From Phycisphaerales bacterium (GTDB lineage Bacteria > Planctomycetota > Phycisphaerae > Phycisphaerales > UBA1924): 64,000 bases of DNA. Below, in pieces: positions 1 to 9,786 of the stretch (positions are counted from its first letter, which is position 1; each line of letters opens with the position of its first letter). The notes below the pieces were generated by a model. It saw only the letters and a program-made list of their open reading frames with translations, did not search any database and was not told the origin of the DNA. Both the position numbers and the translations under genes were made by a program. The stretch is from the NCBI GenBank assembly GCA_020853815.1, contig JADYYE010000136.1, positions 1 through 64,000 on the forward strand, given 5' to 3'.

Positions 1-235
1 AATACGGCGCCGCCATCAAACGACTCCCTTTCTTCCCACCAGAAAGGGAACCTACCGCATCACCACGCCTGGCGCAACCCGTCCGTGCGCCGAACAGCGC
101 TAGATTTGGGCTCAAGGCGCTCTAGGGAAGAAGAAGAAGAAGAAGAAGTCCAGGCGAGGGCTTCGCGGCTGGGTGGCGAAGTGCGCTTCCGACCCGGCAT
201 CGACTCGACAAGCAAACCCAATCACGGGCGCTGCG
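1..235. other. left-edge non-coding stretch
   Basis: No convincing gene. An inverted repeat with 9-bp arms (25-33 TCCCTTTCT, 41-49 AGAAAGGGA) could form a hairpin but has no T-run, so it is not called a terminator. A GAA trinucleotide run of seven units lies at 127-148. A 60-codon reading frame across the GAA run encodes a poly-Glu stretch and shows no other sign of being a gene. Confidence 0.5.
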
Positions 236-1720
236 TCACGCCGTTACTGGGCGAGCGATCTCGATAACCAGCGTGTCGTCGGCGGGCGGGCCGTAGCGGT
301 GCTGCTCGACGGCCTTGAGTAGCGTGCCGGTCCAGCCGAGCTGGGGGTCGGGCGTGGTGAAGGCGACGAGCTTGGCGAAGCCCTTGACACCCAGCATTCG
401 CCCGGCGCGGTCGCGTGCTTCGATCGCGCCGTCGGTGTAGCCGATGATGACGTCGCCGCGACCGAAACGCATGGACTTTGGATCGGGTTCGAAGTCGGGG
501 TCGGCGCAGGCGCCGAGGACAAAGCTGGTTGAGGGGAGTTCGTGGACCGTGCCGTCGACGGCGCGCAGGAACGCGGGCGGGTGTCCGCCGCTGGCGTATT
601 CGAGGTGATCGCGGGTGCAATCGACGCGGAGGCAGAGGGCGGTGACGTAGACGGAGTGGTTGGCGAGCGTGAGGTGGATGTAGCGATTGAGGAGTTTGAG
701 GACGTCGCCCGGGGCGGCGTCGGGGTTTTCGGCAAAGACGCGTTCGAGCTCGCCGTGCAGGCGATTGACGGTGAGGGCGGCGGGGATGCCGTGCCCGGTG
801 ACGTCGAGCATGACGACGGAGAAACGATCGGCCTGATCGCCCTGGCGGGCGGAGGTGGCGTAGAGGTAATCGCCGCCGATCTGTCGCATCGGTTCATACT
901 CATACGCGAAGCGCAGGGGGCCTTGGGTGACGGGCGAGGGGAAGAGGGCTTCGTGGATGCGTCGAGCGTCGACGAGTTCGCGGCGGAGTTCGCCGTAGCG
1001 GCGTTGGAAGAAGCGGTTGCGATACGTGTCGAGGCGGCGCGAGTGTCTGAGCCAGGCGATGAAGGTGCCGGGCGCGGCGAGGAAGAGGCTCCACACGATG
1101 CCCCAGATTTTTTCGGACCAGTCGAGATCGGTGCGGGCGAGGCGGACGATCGCGTAGAGGGCGAGGATGAGGGCGATGGGGCGGAAGGCGTCACGGGCAC
1201 TCCAGGGGAGCGTGAGGGCGGCGATGACGTGGCAGAGGATGACGCCGCCCAGGCCGATCCCGTGCCCGACGCCGAGCCAGCCCATGACGATGCGGAGCGA
1301 TCCGTCGAGGAAGACGAGCCAGAAGGTGAGCTTGAGGAGGTCCTGATCGGTGACGCTGCCGCGGCGAACGGCGACGAACGAAGCGGAATAGGCGATGATG
1401 GCGACGAGGTCGAAGAAGGGGCGCGGGACGACGCCGCGCGGCATGTTGAAGAGGGCGCTCCAGGCGGAGGAGAAGTTCAGGCCCTCGACGCCGCCGGTCT
1501 TGATGAGGAGCTGGAGGCCGAGTGAATAGAGGGAGAGAACGAGAAAGAGGATCCAGATCAAGCCCAGCAAGGCGTTGAAGAGGAGGAACTTGCCGCGGAG
1601 GAGCTGGGTCGTCTCGGCCTCGAACTCATGGCGGATGTCGGCGGTGAACGCGGCGCTGCGCGAGTCCGGCGCGGGTCGGCGTGGCGGAGTTCGGGGGTTG
1701 TTGTTGTGGTTGCTGGCCAT
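236..1720 (-). CDS. membrane-anchored PP2C/SpoIIE-type Ser/Thr phosphatase (RsbU-like)
   Basis: About 494 residues from the ATG at 1720; an upstream in-frame GTG at 1747 would add nine residues and neither start has a clear ribosome site. The N-terminal half holds about six hydrophobic segments, and a short linker leads to a C-terminal SpoIIE/PP2C phosphatase domain. The metal-binding motifs are present: QIGGDYLY, then VVMLDVTGHGIPAAL, then IGYTDGAIEARD. Such enzymes dephosphorylate anti-sigma-factor antagonists or similar phosphoproteins in response to membrane or cytoplasmic signals. No partner kinase or STAS protein is nearby, so the target is unknown. The family call is firm; the pathway is inference. 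Confidence 0.85.
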   Translation of the reverse strand: MASNHNNNPRTPPRRPAPDSRSAAFTADIRHEFEAETTQLLRGKFLLFNALLGLIWILFLVLSLYSLGLQLLIKTGGVEGLNFSSAWSALFNMPRGVVPRPFFDLVAIIAYSASFVAVRRGSVTDQDLLKLTFWLVFLDGSLRIVMGWLGVGHGIGLGGVILCHVIAALTLPWSARDAFRPIALILALYAIVRLARTDLDWSEKIWGIVWSLFLAAPGTFIAWLRHSRRLDTYRNRFFQRRYGELRRELVDARRIHEALFPSPVTQGPLRFAYEYEPMRQIGGDYLYATSARQGDQADRFSVVMLDVTGHGIPAALTVNRLHGELERVFAENPDAAPGDVLKLLNRYIHLTLANHSVYVTALCLRVDCTRDHLEYASGGHPPAFLRAVDGTVHELPSTSFVLGACADPDFEPDPKSMRFGRGDVIIGYTDGAIEARDRAGRMLGVKGFAKLVAFTTPDPQLGWTGTLLKAVEQHRYGPPADDTLVIEIARPVTA

Positions 1721-1783
1721 GGATGACACCGGACGCCGGGAGGCCACTACAGGATACCGGCAAGAACGGCGTCCGTGGCGGGA

Positions 1784-2380
1784 TCAGGATTGGGGGCGGT
1801 TGGCGCCCGGAACCCAGAGTACGTCGGCGGCACCCATGTCGTTGGCGACGCGCCCGAGCACGAAGAGGAGGTCGCTCAGGCGATTGAGAAATCGCACGGC
1901 TTCCGCGCTGGTGTGTTGGGAATCGTGGCGGCGGAGTTGCACCGCGAGGCGCTCGGCGCGGCGGACGACCGTGCGGGCCGCGTGAAGGGCGGCCGACGGG
2001 GGGCTTCCGCCCGGGAGCACGAAGCTGTTGAGGGAGGCAAGGGCGTCGTTGAAGCGATCGATGATGGGTTCGAGTCGATCGGTCTGGGCGTGCTGGATGC
2101 GGAGGCGCTGGCCGGGCTTTTCATCCGGTGAGACGGGCGTGGCCAGGTCCGCCCCGAGGTCAAAGAGATCGTGCTGGATGGAACGGAGCACGTCGGTCAT
2201 CTCGGCGAGCGAGGGAACCGCGGCGCAGGCGACGACCGCGAGCCCGAGGAAGGAGTTGGCCTCGTCGACCGTGCCGTAGCACTCGACGCGGAGGTCGTCC
2301 TTGGCGACGCGCTCGCCGGTCGCCAGTCCGGTGGTGCCGTCATCGCCGGTTCGGGTGTAGATGCGATTGAGCTTGACCAT
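1784..2380 (-). CDS. pduO: PduO-type ATP:cob(I)alamin adenosyltransferase
   Basis: 198 residues, the normal size for this family. It transfers the adenosyl group of ATP to cob(I)alamin to make coenzyme B12. Visible family motifs are the N-terminal TRTGDDGTTGL ATP-binding segment, YGTVDEANSFLGLA, FVLPGG, the arginine-rich helix AARTVVRRAER and a C-terminal LNRLSDLLFVLGR. The start follows a GGAGG ribosome site (seen as CCTCC on the plus strand at 2387-2391). It diverges from recJ across about 100 bp. MMAB/CobO-type names would describe the same activity. Confidence 0.93.
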   Translation of the reverse strand: MVKLNRIYTRTGDDGTTGLATGERVAKDDLRVECYGTVDEANSFLGLAVVACAAVPSLAEMTDVLRSIQHDLFDLGADLATPVSPDEKPGQRLRIQHAQTDRLEPIIDRFNDALASLNSFVLPGGSPPSAALHAARTVVRRAERLAVQLRRHDSQHTSAEAVRFLNRLSDLLFVLGRVANDMGAADVLWVPGANRPQS

Positions 2381-2479
2381 CGGGGCCTCCGTTTGTGGTG
2401 TCGCGGCGATGTTCGCGGCGGATCGGGAACGCTATTCTGAGTTGCCGCGATGGAACGCGGCGGGGAGAAGGCGGAACGG

Positions 2480-4339
2480 ATGTCGACCTCAGCCAGCGAG
2501 CAATCCGCAACCATCGTTGACGCGCCGGCGGTTCATGTCACGTCGAACGCGGGAACGCCGGCGCGCCGGGCCGACGAGGCGGGAGCGATCGTTCGCGGCC
2601 TGACGCGCCTGTGGAAGATCAGGCGGGCGGTCGAGGTGCCGGCGTCGCCGGAGTTTGAGCCGCTCGTGGGGCGTGTCTTCGCGGCACGCGGGCTGGCGGA
2701 TTCGTCGGCGGCCCGTGAGTTTCTCGACCCGAGCCTCAAGCAGTTGCACGACCCGGGCCTGCTCCCGGAGATCGACAAGGCCGCGGGGAGACTACTGTAC
2801 GCCGCGGCGTCGCGCGAACCGATCGTGATCTACGGCGACTACGACGTGGATGGCGTGACGGCGACGACGATCCTCTATCACACGCTCAAGACCCTCGAGC
2901 CCGGCGTCGTCATCGACAGCTACGTCCCCCACCGACTGGACGAGGGCTACGGCCTTTCGAGCGACGCGATCGGCGAGCTTGCGAGCCGCGGCGCGAAGGT
3001 GATCGTGTCGGTTGACTGCGGCGTGACGGCGGCCGAACCGGCGCGCGTCGCGAGCGAGCGCGGCGTCGACCTCATCATCACGGATCACCACACGCCGCCC
3101 GCCAGCGTCGCGGACATGCCCAAGTGCTTCGCGCTCGTGCATCCGCGCTTGCCGGGATCGAAGTATCCGTTCGGCGATCTTTCCGGTGCGGGCGTCGCGT
3201 TCAAGCTGGCGTGGCGTCTGACGACCACGCACGCGGGCGGCGACAGGGTCGGCGAGAAGATTCGGGCGGTCCTGCTCGATCTGTTGGCGCTGGCGGCGCT
3301 CGGAACCATCGCGGATGTCGTGCCGCTGGTGGGCGAGAATCGCGTGATCGCGAGGTTCGGCCTGTCGCGGATCAAGGCCTCGCCGCTGATCGGGATGAAG
3401 GCGCTGGTCGAGGCGTCGGGGCTCGACGGCGCGTCGGTGAGCTCGGAGGACGTGGGTTTCAAGCTCGGGCCGAGGCTCAACGCGTGCGGGCGGATGGGGC
3501 ACGCGCGCGAGGCGGTGGAGATGTTCACCGTGGCGTCGCCCGAGCGCGCGAAAGAGATCGCGCGGAACCTCACCAAGCTCAATCGCGAGCGGCAGGACAC
3601 GGAGAAGAAGATCTTCGAGCACGCGGCCCAGCTCGCCGAACAGTCGGGCATGACCTCGCCCGATCGGCGCGCGATCGTGCTGGCGCACGAATCATGGCAT
3701 CGCGGCGTCGTGGGCATCGTGTGCTCGCGATTGGTCGAGCGGTTCAGCCGCCCCACCATTCTGATGGGGCGCGACGGCGACGTGTATCACGGCTCGGGCC
3801 GGAGTGTCGAGGGCTTCAGCCTGGCGGAGGCGATCGAGGAGTGCCGGCCGATGCTGAGGTCGGGCGGCGGGCACGCGATGGCCGCGGGCCTGTCGCTCGA
3901 TGCGTCGCGCCTCGCGGAGTTCACCGAAGCGTTTACCGGGATCGCGAATCGGACGATCGCGCCCGATCGGCTGGTCGGCTCGCTGTGGGTTGACACGCAC
4001 GCGGCGATCGAGGAACTGAGCGAAAGCGCCGTGCGCCAACTCGCGGCCCTCGCGCCGTTCGGGCAGAGCAATCCATCGGTGCGGGTGCGCCTGACGCGGG
4101 CGCGCGTGGTCGACAAGCCGCGGGCGCTGGGAACGCAGGGCAAGCACCTCTCGCTGCAACTCGCGGGCGAGCGCGGTCGGCATGTGCGGGTCGTCGCGTG
4201 GAACTGGGCGAGCCTGTGGGATCGCTTCGCGGGCGACATCCGCGCGGGCACCATGATCGAGGCGGTGGTATCGCCGAAGCTCTCGGACTGGAACGGGCAG
4301 GTCGAGCCCGAGCTCTTGGACCTGCGGTTCGCGGAATAA
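2480..4339 (+). CDS. recJ: single-stranded-DNA-specific exonuclease RecJ
   Basis: About 619 residues from the ATG at 2480, chosen because GGGAGAAGG lies just before it; an in-frame ATG at 2450 lacks such a site. RecJ degrades single-stranded DNA 5'-to-3' in recombination and mismatch or base-excision repair. The DHH phosphoesterase motifs are intact: DYDVDGVTATTIL (about residue 120), SVDCG, ITDHHT (DHH near 202) and LGTIADVVPL. The C-terminal DHHA1 part shows HRGVVGIVCSRL, GSGRSVEGFSLAEAIEE and GGGHAMAAG, followed by an OB-like segment. It is convergent with the TPR lipoprotein gene, only 10 bp away. Confidence 0.96.
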   Translation: MSTSASEQSATIVDAPAVHVTSNAGTPARRADEAGAIVRGLTRLWKIRRAVEVPASPEFEPLVGRVFAARGLADSSAAREFLDPSLKQLHDPGLLPEIDKAAGRLLYAAASREPIVIYGDYDVDGVTATTILYHTLKTLEPGVVIDSYVPHRLDEGYGLSSDAIGELASRGAKVIVSVDCGVTAAEPARVASERGVDLIITDHHTPPASVADMPKCFALVHPRLPGSKYPFGDLSGAGVAFKLAWRLTTTHAGGDRVGEKIRAVLLDLLALAALGTIADVVPLVGENRVIARFGLSRIKASPLIGMKALVEASGLDGASVSSEDVGFKLGPRLNACGRMGHAREAVEMFTVASPERAKEIARNLTKLNRERQDTEKKIFEHAAQLAEQSGMTSPDRRAIVLAHESWHRGVVGIVCSRLVERFSRPTILMGRDGDVYHGSGRSVEGFSLAEAIEECRPMLRSGGGHAMAAGLSLDASRLAEFTEAFTGIANRTIAPDRLVGSLWVDTHAAIEELSESAVRQLAALAPFGQSNPSVRVRLTRARVVDKPRALGTQGKHLSLQLAGERGRHVRVVAWNWASLWDRFAGDIRAGTMIEAVVSPKLSDWNGQVEPELLDLRFAE

Positions 4340-4349
4340 TCGGCCCGAT

Positions 4350-5624
4350 TCAGTTCTGCTCGTCGACCTGCGTCAGCATCGCCGCGGCCGCGGGGTCCTG
4401 CGGGTTGGTCTGGAGGGCCTGCGCGAAGAGGGCGCGGGCTTCGTCGGTGCGGTTGAGGTCCTTGAGCGCCATGCCCTTGAGGATCAGGACGTCGGACTTG
4501 GCGCCGAGCGCGAGGGCCTTGTCGAAGCTGGCGAGCGCGTCCTGGGGCTTCGTGTCGCGGCGCTGCTGCAGGCCGCGGAGCACATAGCCGTCGGCGCGAT
4601 CGGGCGCCAGGGCGATGACGCGCGCGGCGCATTGGCGCGTGCGAGTCGCGTCTTTCAGGACGTAGCTGAGATTGCCGAGCTGCACCCAAGCCTCGGTGTC
4701 GGCGGCGCCGGACTGTCCCTGGGTGAGCGCGATCAGCGCCTCGCGCGCGTCCAGCTTGCGGTCGACCTCGACCAGGCAGCGGGCGCGGAGATGCTGCAGA
4801 TCGCGGCGATCCTTGGCGTCGGGCGACTTGAGCAGGCGCGACAGGTTGGATTCCGCGTCCGCGAACTGCGTGGCGGCGACCTGGGCCCGCGCGAGGTCCT
4901 CGAGAATGGCGTTATCGTCGGGGGCGAGCAGGCGAGCTTCGTTGAAGAGCGCGACCGCCTTGGTCGAGTCCGAGCGCATCATCGCGAGATGCCCGAGCGT
5001 CTGGCGAACGCCCGCGTTGTTCTCGAAGCTCCCGCCGCGTTCGGTCAGGTAGGCCTCGGCCTCGTCGCACCGCCCCAGGTCGATCATCATCTCCGCGGCG
5101 GCGATGACATACTGGGCGTTGGAGGGTTCGAGTTCGGCGGCCTTCTGGTACGCCGCCAGCGACGGTTCGCGGCGATTGATGCGTTCATAGGCGATGCCGA
5201 GGTAGTACGGCGCGTCGACAAAGGTTGGATCGAGCGTGGCGGCCTTGTTGAAGGAATCGATCGCGCCCTCCAACTCGGCGCGCTCCATCAGGATGCGGCC
5301 CTTGAGCACATGGCTCTTGGGCACGTTGTCGTTGATGGCGATCGAGCGATCAACGCCCTTGAGGGCTTTGTCGAGTTCGCCGGCGAGGAACGCCTGGTGG
5401 GCCATCTCCCACTCGGTGGCGCTCTTCATGATGTTCATCTTCTCTTTGGCGGCCGAGATGTGCTCGGTCGTGTAACCGCCGCCCGTGCTGGCGCCGCACC
5501 CGCCGACGGCCAGGCCCGCGGCGAGCACAACGAGAAAGGCCCCGACCCGCGTGAGCGTGTCGAGGCCCCCACACACCTGCTTGTTGTCGAGCGACTTCTG
5601 AACGCGGCGGGTCTGGAAAGCCAT
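4350..5624 (-). CDS. TPR-repeat lipoprotein of the secretin/pseudopilin locus
   Basis: About 424 residues from the ATG at 5624, which follows a clear CCAGGAGAA ribosome site. The N terminus has a basic stretch, a hydrophobic segment and a lipobox (LAVGGCG), so it is predicted to be lipidated. The rest is helical TPR-type repeats, for example ALKGVDRSIAINDNVPKSHV and APYYLGIAYERINRREPSLA. TPR lipoproteins such as PilF/PilW and TadD help assemble secretins. Its place directly after the secretin gene, about 40 bp apart and co-directional, suggests a pilotin or assembly role here. The TPR and lipoprotein calls are seen; the pilotin role is inference. Confidence 0.8.
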   Translation of the reverse strand: MAFQTRRVQKSLDNKQVCGGLDTLTRVGAFLVVLAAGLAVGGCGASTGGGYTTEHISAAKEKMNIMKSATEWEMAHQAFLAGELDKALKGVDRSIAINDNVPKSHVLKGRILMERAELEGAIDSFNKAATLDPTFVDAPYYLGIAYERINRREPSLAAYQKAAELEPSNAQYVIAAAEMMIDLGRCDEAEAYLTERGGSFENNAGVRQTLGHLAMMRSDSTKAVALFNEARLLAPDDNAILEDLARAQVAATQFADAESNLSRLLKSPDAKDRRDLQHLRARCLVEVDRKLDAREALIALTQGQSGAADTEAWVQLGNLSYVLKDATRTRQCAARVIALAPDRADGYVLRGLQQRRDTKPQDALASFDKALALGAKSDVLILKGMALKDLNRTDEARALFAQALQTNPQDPAAAAMLTQVDEQN

Positions 5625-5664
5625 GGTCGGTTCTCCTGGCGCCCGCGCTCCATCGTCGCGGGCT

Positions 5665-8600
5665 CTACTTCTGTTCACCGGGCGGGCCCGTGTCGTCCTG
5701 CCCCTTGGTCACGGTTGTCTCGGCCTGTTCGTCGTCATCGCTGGGACGGAGGAAGTCGAAGATGCCCCAGCTGGACTTCTTCTTCTTGGCTTCCTGCGCG
5801 GCCTTGGTCTTGGCGGCCTTGCTGTCCTTGGTGTTGGCCTTGGCGGTCTTCGAGTTCGCGGCGGTCTTGGTCGTCGCGGCCGATGACTTGCCGGGCTTCA
5901 GTTCCTTGGTGGTCGCTTCCTTGCCGGACTTGCTCTTGGACTTGGAAGCGGCAGAGGCTTTGGGCTGGGCTTGGGTTTGGGTTTGGGACGTGGACTGGGC
6001 GTCCGACGCCGAGCCGGCCGCGGTGTTGTTGTCGGCGTTCTGGGACGACGAGTTCTCTGACATTGGCGAGTTCTCGGCGTTTTCCGAGGCGTTCGCCTGA
6101 TCGCCGCCCTGGGTATTGATCGCGTTGGTCAGGAGGTCAAGGTTGGACTTTTCACCGTGGACGACGCCCGAAGTCGCATCCGTGGTGGCGCCGGTGGTCG
6201 AGGCGTCGGCCGTCTGGCTGGTGGCGGACTCGCTGGCCTCGAAACCGGAGTTGGGCTGGTTGGCGTAGTCGGTCGGGGTGGTGTCGGTGGTCGTGCTGGT
6301 GGTCGCGTTCGTGTTATCGGTGGTGGCGTCGGTGTTGGCCGAGTTGGTGCTGCTTGTCGCTTCGGTTGCGGTGGTGCCGGCGTCGGAGGACGGGGTCGTG
6401 GAGTTGGCGGTCGGTTCGGTTGCGGTGCTCTCCGCCGGCGTCGAGGCGCCGGTGGTGTCGGTGAGAGTGTTGTTGGTGGCGTTCGTCGGCGGGGTGGTCG
6501 AGTCGGTGGTGGTCGAGTCGGCGGTGTTCGAGGTTGTGCTGGATTCGGTTGTAGTTGCTGGCGACGAGTCGGTGTTCTTGGGAGTCGCGCTCTGGCCGAC
6601 GCTGCCGGCGGCCGAGGTCGTGCTATTGCTGGTGGCCGCGCCGCCCGTGTTGGTGGCCGCGTTCGTCGCGTTCGTGTCGGTTGTCGCCGCGGTCGGAGTT
6701 GTTTCGGTCGGGGGAATCTGACGCTCGGCCTGGGTACCGGCGATCGCAGTGTCGGTGTTATTCGCGGCGTTCGTCTTGTTCGCCTGATCGCTCGGCGTCG
6801 GAGTGCTCGCGGTGTCGGTTGAGTTGCTGGTGTCGGTCGAGTTGGTTGAAGTCGTGGTGTTCGTGAGCGAGTTGGCGGCGGTGTCCGGGGTCGTCGTGCC
6901 GGCGATCGAGCCCGAGTCATAGGACGTGCTGCTGCCCGTCGTGTTCACGCCCTGATCGGGTGTGTTGTTGTCCGGGGTCGTGGGAGTGGCCTGGTTGGGC
7001 GTTTCGCTGGGCGAGTTGCTCGGACTCTCGTTCGGGGTCTCATTCGGGGTGGGCGGCACGAACTCGTTGCTCTGGGGTGTTGGCTCGGTCTGGGGTTCGG
7101 TCTGGGGTTCGGTCTGGGGCTGCGTCGAGTTGTCGAAGTTCGCGTCCGTTGGTGCCGGTTCGGTCTGGGGCTGGATGCTCGAATCCGGCGTCGTGAAGCC
7201 GTCCGTGTTCGGGTCGGTGCCATCCGTGGTGGTCGGCACGAGATCGATCGCGGGTTCGGTCGTCGGCTGGCCCGACGGGGCGTCGCCGGGCGTGAAGGTC
7301 ACGCTCGCGCTGTCGTCCGCTGTGTTGGTCCGAGGTGGAACCTGCACGCCCTGATGAGCGCTGTGGTTCGCCCCGTGGCTGCCCGTGTGATCCTCGGGCG
7401 TCGGCCAGTGATTCGGGTCGTACTCGAGCTTCGAGGTCTTCAGCTCGGTCTTCACCTCGTTATTGATGATGTCTTCCATCAGGCTGCGGCTGGACCACGT
7501 CGTCACGTCGCCGCCCAGTTCCTTCAGCAGGCCGATGGCGTCGGGCTGGTTCTGGTTGAGCGACAGCGACTGCTGCAGCTTCCAGCGCGCCTTCTCCGTG
7601 TCGCCGGCGGCGGCGAGTTTCTGGGCCTCGATGAGCTTCATGCCCGTCATCTTGTCGCGGCTCCAGGGGAGCAGGCCCTCGCGCGAGCCGGTGCGGGCGT
7701 GGTCGATGTAGTCCTTGGCGGCCTTGCCGTGCTTGTCCAGGAGCTCGTCCTTCACGATCGATGGCGTGATGAGGAAGATGATCTCGGAGCGCTGCACCTC
7801 GTCCTCGTGCCCGCGGAAGGCGGTGCCGATGAGCGGGATGTCGCCCAGGAACGGGACCTGCTTGCGGCTCGACTGGGTCGACTCGCGGAACAGCCCGCCC
7901 AGCACGATGGTCTGGCCGTCCTTCACCATGACGTTCGTCACCAGTTCGTTGGTGATTTCGTCGGGGATGGTGACGGCGGCGCCGGTGACATCGGTGGCGT
8001 CGCGGATCACCGCCTCCGAGACCTGCGGCTTGAGCTCCATGCGGATCGTGTTGTCGTTGAGCGACACGAACGGACGGAAGTAGAGCTGGGTGCCGGTGTC
8101 GAGGAACTCGACCGTCTGCGTCGTGGTCGTGTCCGTCGATGTCGTGCTCAGATAACCGACCTTTCGACCGACCAGGACCCGCGAGGGCTGGCGGTTGACG
8201 GCCAAGATCTTCGGATTCGAGAGGATGGTCGTGTCCGAGACTTCGTCGAGCATCTTGACGAAGACGGCCACGTCCTTGTCGACGATGCCGAGCTTCAGCG
8301 TGCCGGGGCCGGCGGTGTTGCCGGGCGAGCTGACCAGGCCGCGGCCCTCGTCGTCGGCGGGCACCTGCAGCGGGATGCTGCTGCCGCCGGTGAGCTGGCC
8401 GCCCTTGCCGGAGATCATGGAATCAACGGCCTTGAGCGGGCCGCCGATGCCCGAGAAGTCGGCGAAGTTCATGTCGGCGATGAGCGAGAAGTCGACGCCG
8501 AAGGCGTTGTTCTCGTTGAGCGCGGTCTGGACGATGGTGGCCTCGACCAGCACCTGGGCGGGCTTGGTGTCCAGGCCCTTCAAGAGTTTCTCGATCTCGG

Positions 8601-9405
8601 CGACGTTCTCTTCGTAATCGTACACGACCAGCGTCGCGTCCAGGGCGTATTCGTCCGCACCGGTCGGGGTCTCGCCGGGGATCGAGAAGTCCTTGGTCTT
8701 GCCGGGCGTCTTGATCGAGCCGCCCTCGGAGAGCAAGGGCTTGACGAACTCGGCGGCGTCGATGGCGTTGAGATAACTCAGGGTGACGAGCTTGGAGACG
8801 CGGACGCGCGAGGCCTGCTCGATCTGCTTGAGCTCTTCGAGCGTGTGGACATAGATCATGTTGCCGCGGTCGATGTAGCCGTAGCCGTTCGGGTGCAGGA
8901 TGGCGTCAAGGGCTTCGTAGAAGGTCACGCCGTAGAGGTTGGCGGAGACCTTGGCGTTGCTGATGCCGCCCGAGGCGACGATGTTGCGCTGGCTCTGGAT
9001 GGAGAGCATCTCGAGCACCTTGGAGAGGTCCTCGTTGTTGAGATGCAGGTCAACGATGAGGTTATCGTCGACCTTGACGTCTCCCGGCGCGGGCTCGCTG
9101 CCGGGCTCGCCGGAGGCCAGCGCGTCCTGCTCGGCGTTCATGGGATCGCCCGCGGGCGGCTCGCTCGGCGTGGGCGGCGTGAAGTTCCGGTTCTGGCTCG
9201 CGCCGCCGCTGGTCGCCTGCTTGGGCGTGGGCGGAAGCATGGGAAGATTGGAGAGGCCGGTGTTGACCGGGGGTTGGGCGGGCGTCGCGGACTGCGCGAG
9301 CGCCACGCTCGTGCCGGCGATCATCACGGTCGCGACCGCCGACCAGGTCGCCTGACGGTTGGAACGGCCGCTGACTTCACGCCGATCGGTGGGCTGGTGC
9401 CGCAT
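5665..9405 (-). CDS. type II/IV secretion-type secretin with long low-complexity C-terminal tail
   Basis: 1246 residues from the ATG at 9405 (AGAGGAAG ribosome site); an upstream extension to 9567 has no signal. A signal segment (WSAVATVMIAGTSVALAQ) is followed by an STN/N0-like domain near residues 112-165, an N-domain containing YLNAIDAAEFVKPLL, and the secretin beta-barrel domain ending near residue 560 with VPFLGDIPLIGTAFRG and SEIIFLITPSIV. A short TPR-like stretch follows. From about residue 690 the protein becomes a Thr/Ser/Asn/Pro-rich tail of some 400 residues with PQTEP repeats. It ends in a Lys/Ala-rich segment and an acidic terminus. Secretins form the outer-membrane pore; typical GspD or PilQ proteins are 600-750 residues. 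Confidence 0.9.
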   Translation of the reverse strand: MRHQPTDRREVSGRSNRQATWSAVATVMIAGTSVALAQSATPAQPPVNTGLSNLPMLPPTPKQATSGGASQNRNFTPPTPSEPPAGDPMNAEQDALASGEPGSEPAPGDVKVDDNLIVDLHLNNEDLSKVLEMLSIQSQRNIVASGGISNAKVSANLYGVTFYEALDAILHPNGYGYIDRGNMIYVHTLEELKQIEQASRVRVSKLVTLSYLNAIDAAEFVKPLLSEGGSIKTPGKTKDFSIPGETPTGADEYALDATLVVYDYEENVAEIEKLLKGLDTKPAQVLVEATIVQTALNENNAFGVDFSLIADMNFADFSGIGGPLKAVDSMISGKGGQLTGGSSIPLQVPADDEGRGLVSSPGNTAGPGTLKLGIVDKDVAVFVKMLDEVSDTTILSNPKILAVNRQPSRVLVGRKVGYLSTTSTDTTTTQTVEFLDTGTQLYFRPFVSLNDNTIRMELKPQVSEAVIRDATDVTGAAVTIPDEITNELVTNVMVKDGQTIVLGGLFRESTQSSRKQVPFLGDIPLIGTAFRGHEDEVQRSEIIFLITPSIVKDELLDKHGKAAKDYIDHARTGSREGLLPWSRDKMTGMKLIEAQKLAAAGDTEKARWKLQQSLSLNQNQPDAIGLLKELGGDVTTWSSRSLMEDIINNEVKTELKTSKLEYDPNHWPTPEDHTGSHGANHSAHQGVQVPPRTNTADDSASVTFTPGDAPSGQPTTEPAIDLVPTTTDGTDPNTDGFTTPDSSIQPQTEPAPTDANFDNSTQPQTEPQTEPQTEPTPQSNEFVPPTPNETPNESPSNSPSETPNQATPTTPDNNTPDQGVNTTGSSTSYDSGSIAGTTTPDTAANSLTNTTTSTNSTDTSNSTDTASTPTPSDQANKTNAANNTDTAIAGTQAERQIPPTETTPTAATTDTNATNAATNTGGAATSNSTTSAAGSVGQSATPKNTDSSPATTTESSTTSNTADSTTTDSTTPPTNATNNTLTDTTGASTPAESTATEPTANSTTPSSDAGTTATEATSSTNSANTDATTDNTNATTSTTTDTTPTDYANQPNSGFEASESATSQTADASTTGATTDATSGVVHGEKSNLDLLTNAINTQGGDQANASENAENSPMSENSSSQNADNNTAAGSASDAQSTSQTQTQAQPKASAASKSKSKSGKEATTKELKPGKSSAATTKTAANSKTAKANTKDSKAAKTKAAQEAKKKKSSWGIFDFLRPSDDDEQAETTVTKGQDDTGPPGEQK

Positions 9406-9786
9406 GACGAGTCTTCCTCTTGTCTGCCCGTGGATGGTTCCCGATCGGCGGCCTTTCCGCCGGCTCGCCCGGAGTTGGGCGACGGTGCATGGACGGAATC
9501 CGCCCACGGAGCAGCTTCGTTTTCGGCCTGTTGTCACGCGTGCTTGGCGAACAATCGCTTTTCGCACCTTCGCGTGGTCGGTCTCGAACGCACAGCGCGA
9601 CTGTGCGGCTTGGGAAAGCGCGACGTGAAGCAGAGTTTGCGCGAACGGATGAGTGCGCGATTTGAAGCATCACGCACGTCGCGGGGAACGGGGCGCGGCG
9701 CACGCCGTCGGCGCGGCGACAACATGGCAGCGCGCCGCGCCAAGAACGGGCGACGCAAAGCGTGGCATCTGAGCGCGGGCGTTCAG
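9406..9786. other. 381-bp intergenic stretch inside the secretion block
   Basis: No gene supported on either strand. It separates the small proline-rich membrane protein gene from the secretin gene, both minus strand, so a separate promoter for secretin and TPR lipoprotein is possible. I see no convincing -35/-10 pair or terminator hairpin with a T-run. Confidence 0.5.

Noticed and set aside
85-267. 60-codon frame with poly-Glu
   Set aside because: Driven by the GAA run; no ribosome site, no homology visible by eye, and it overlaps the end of the phosphatase gene.
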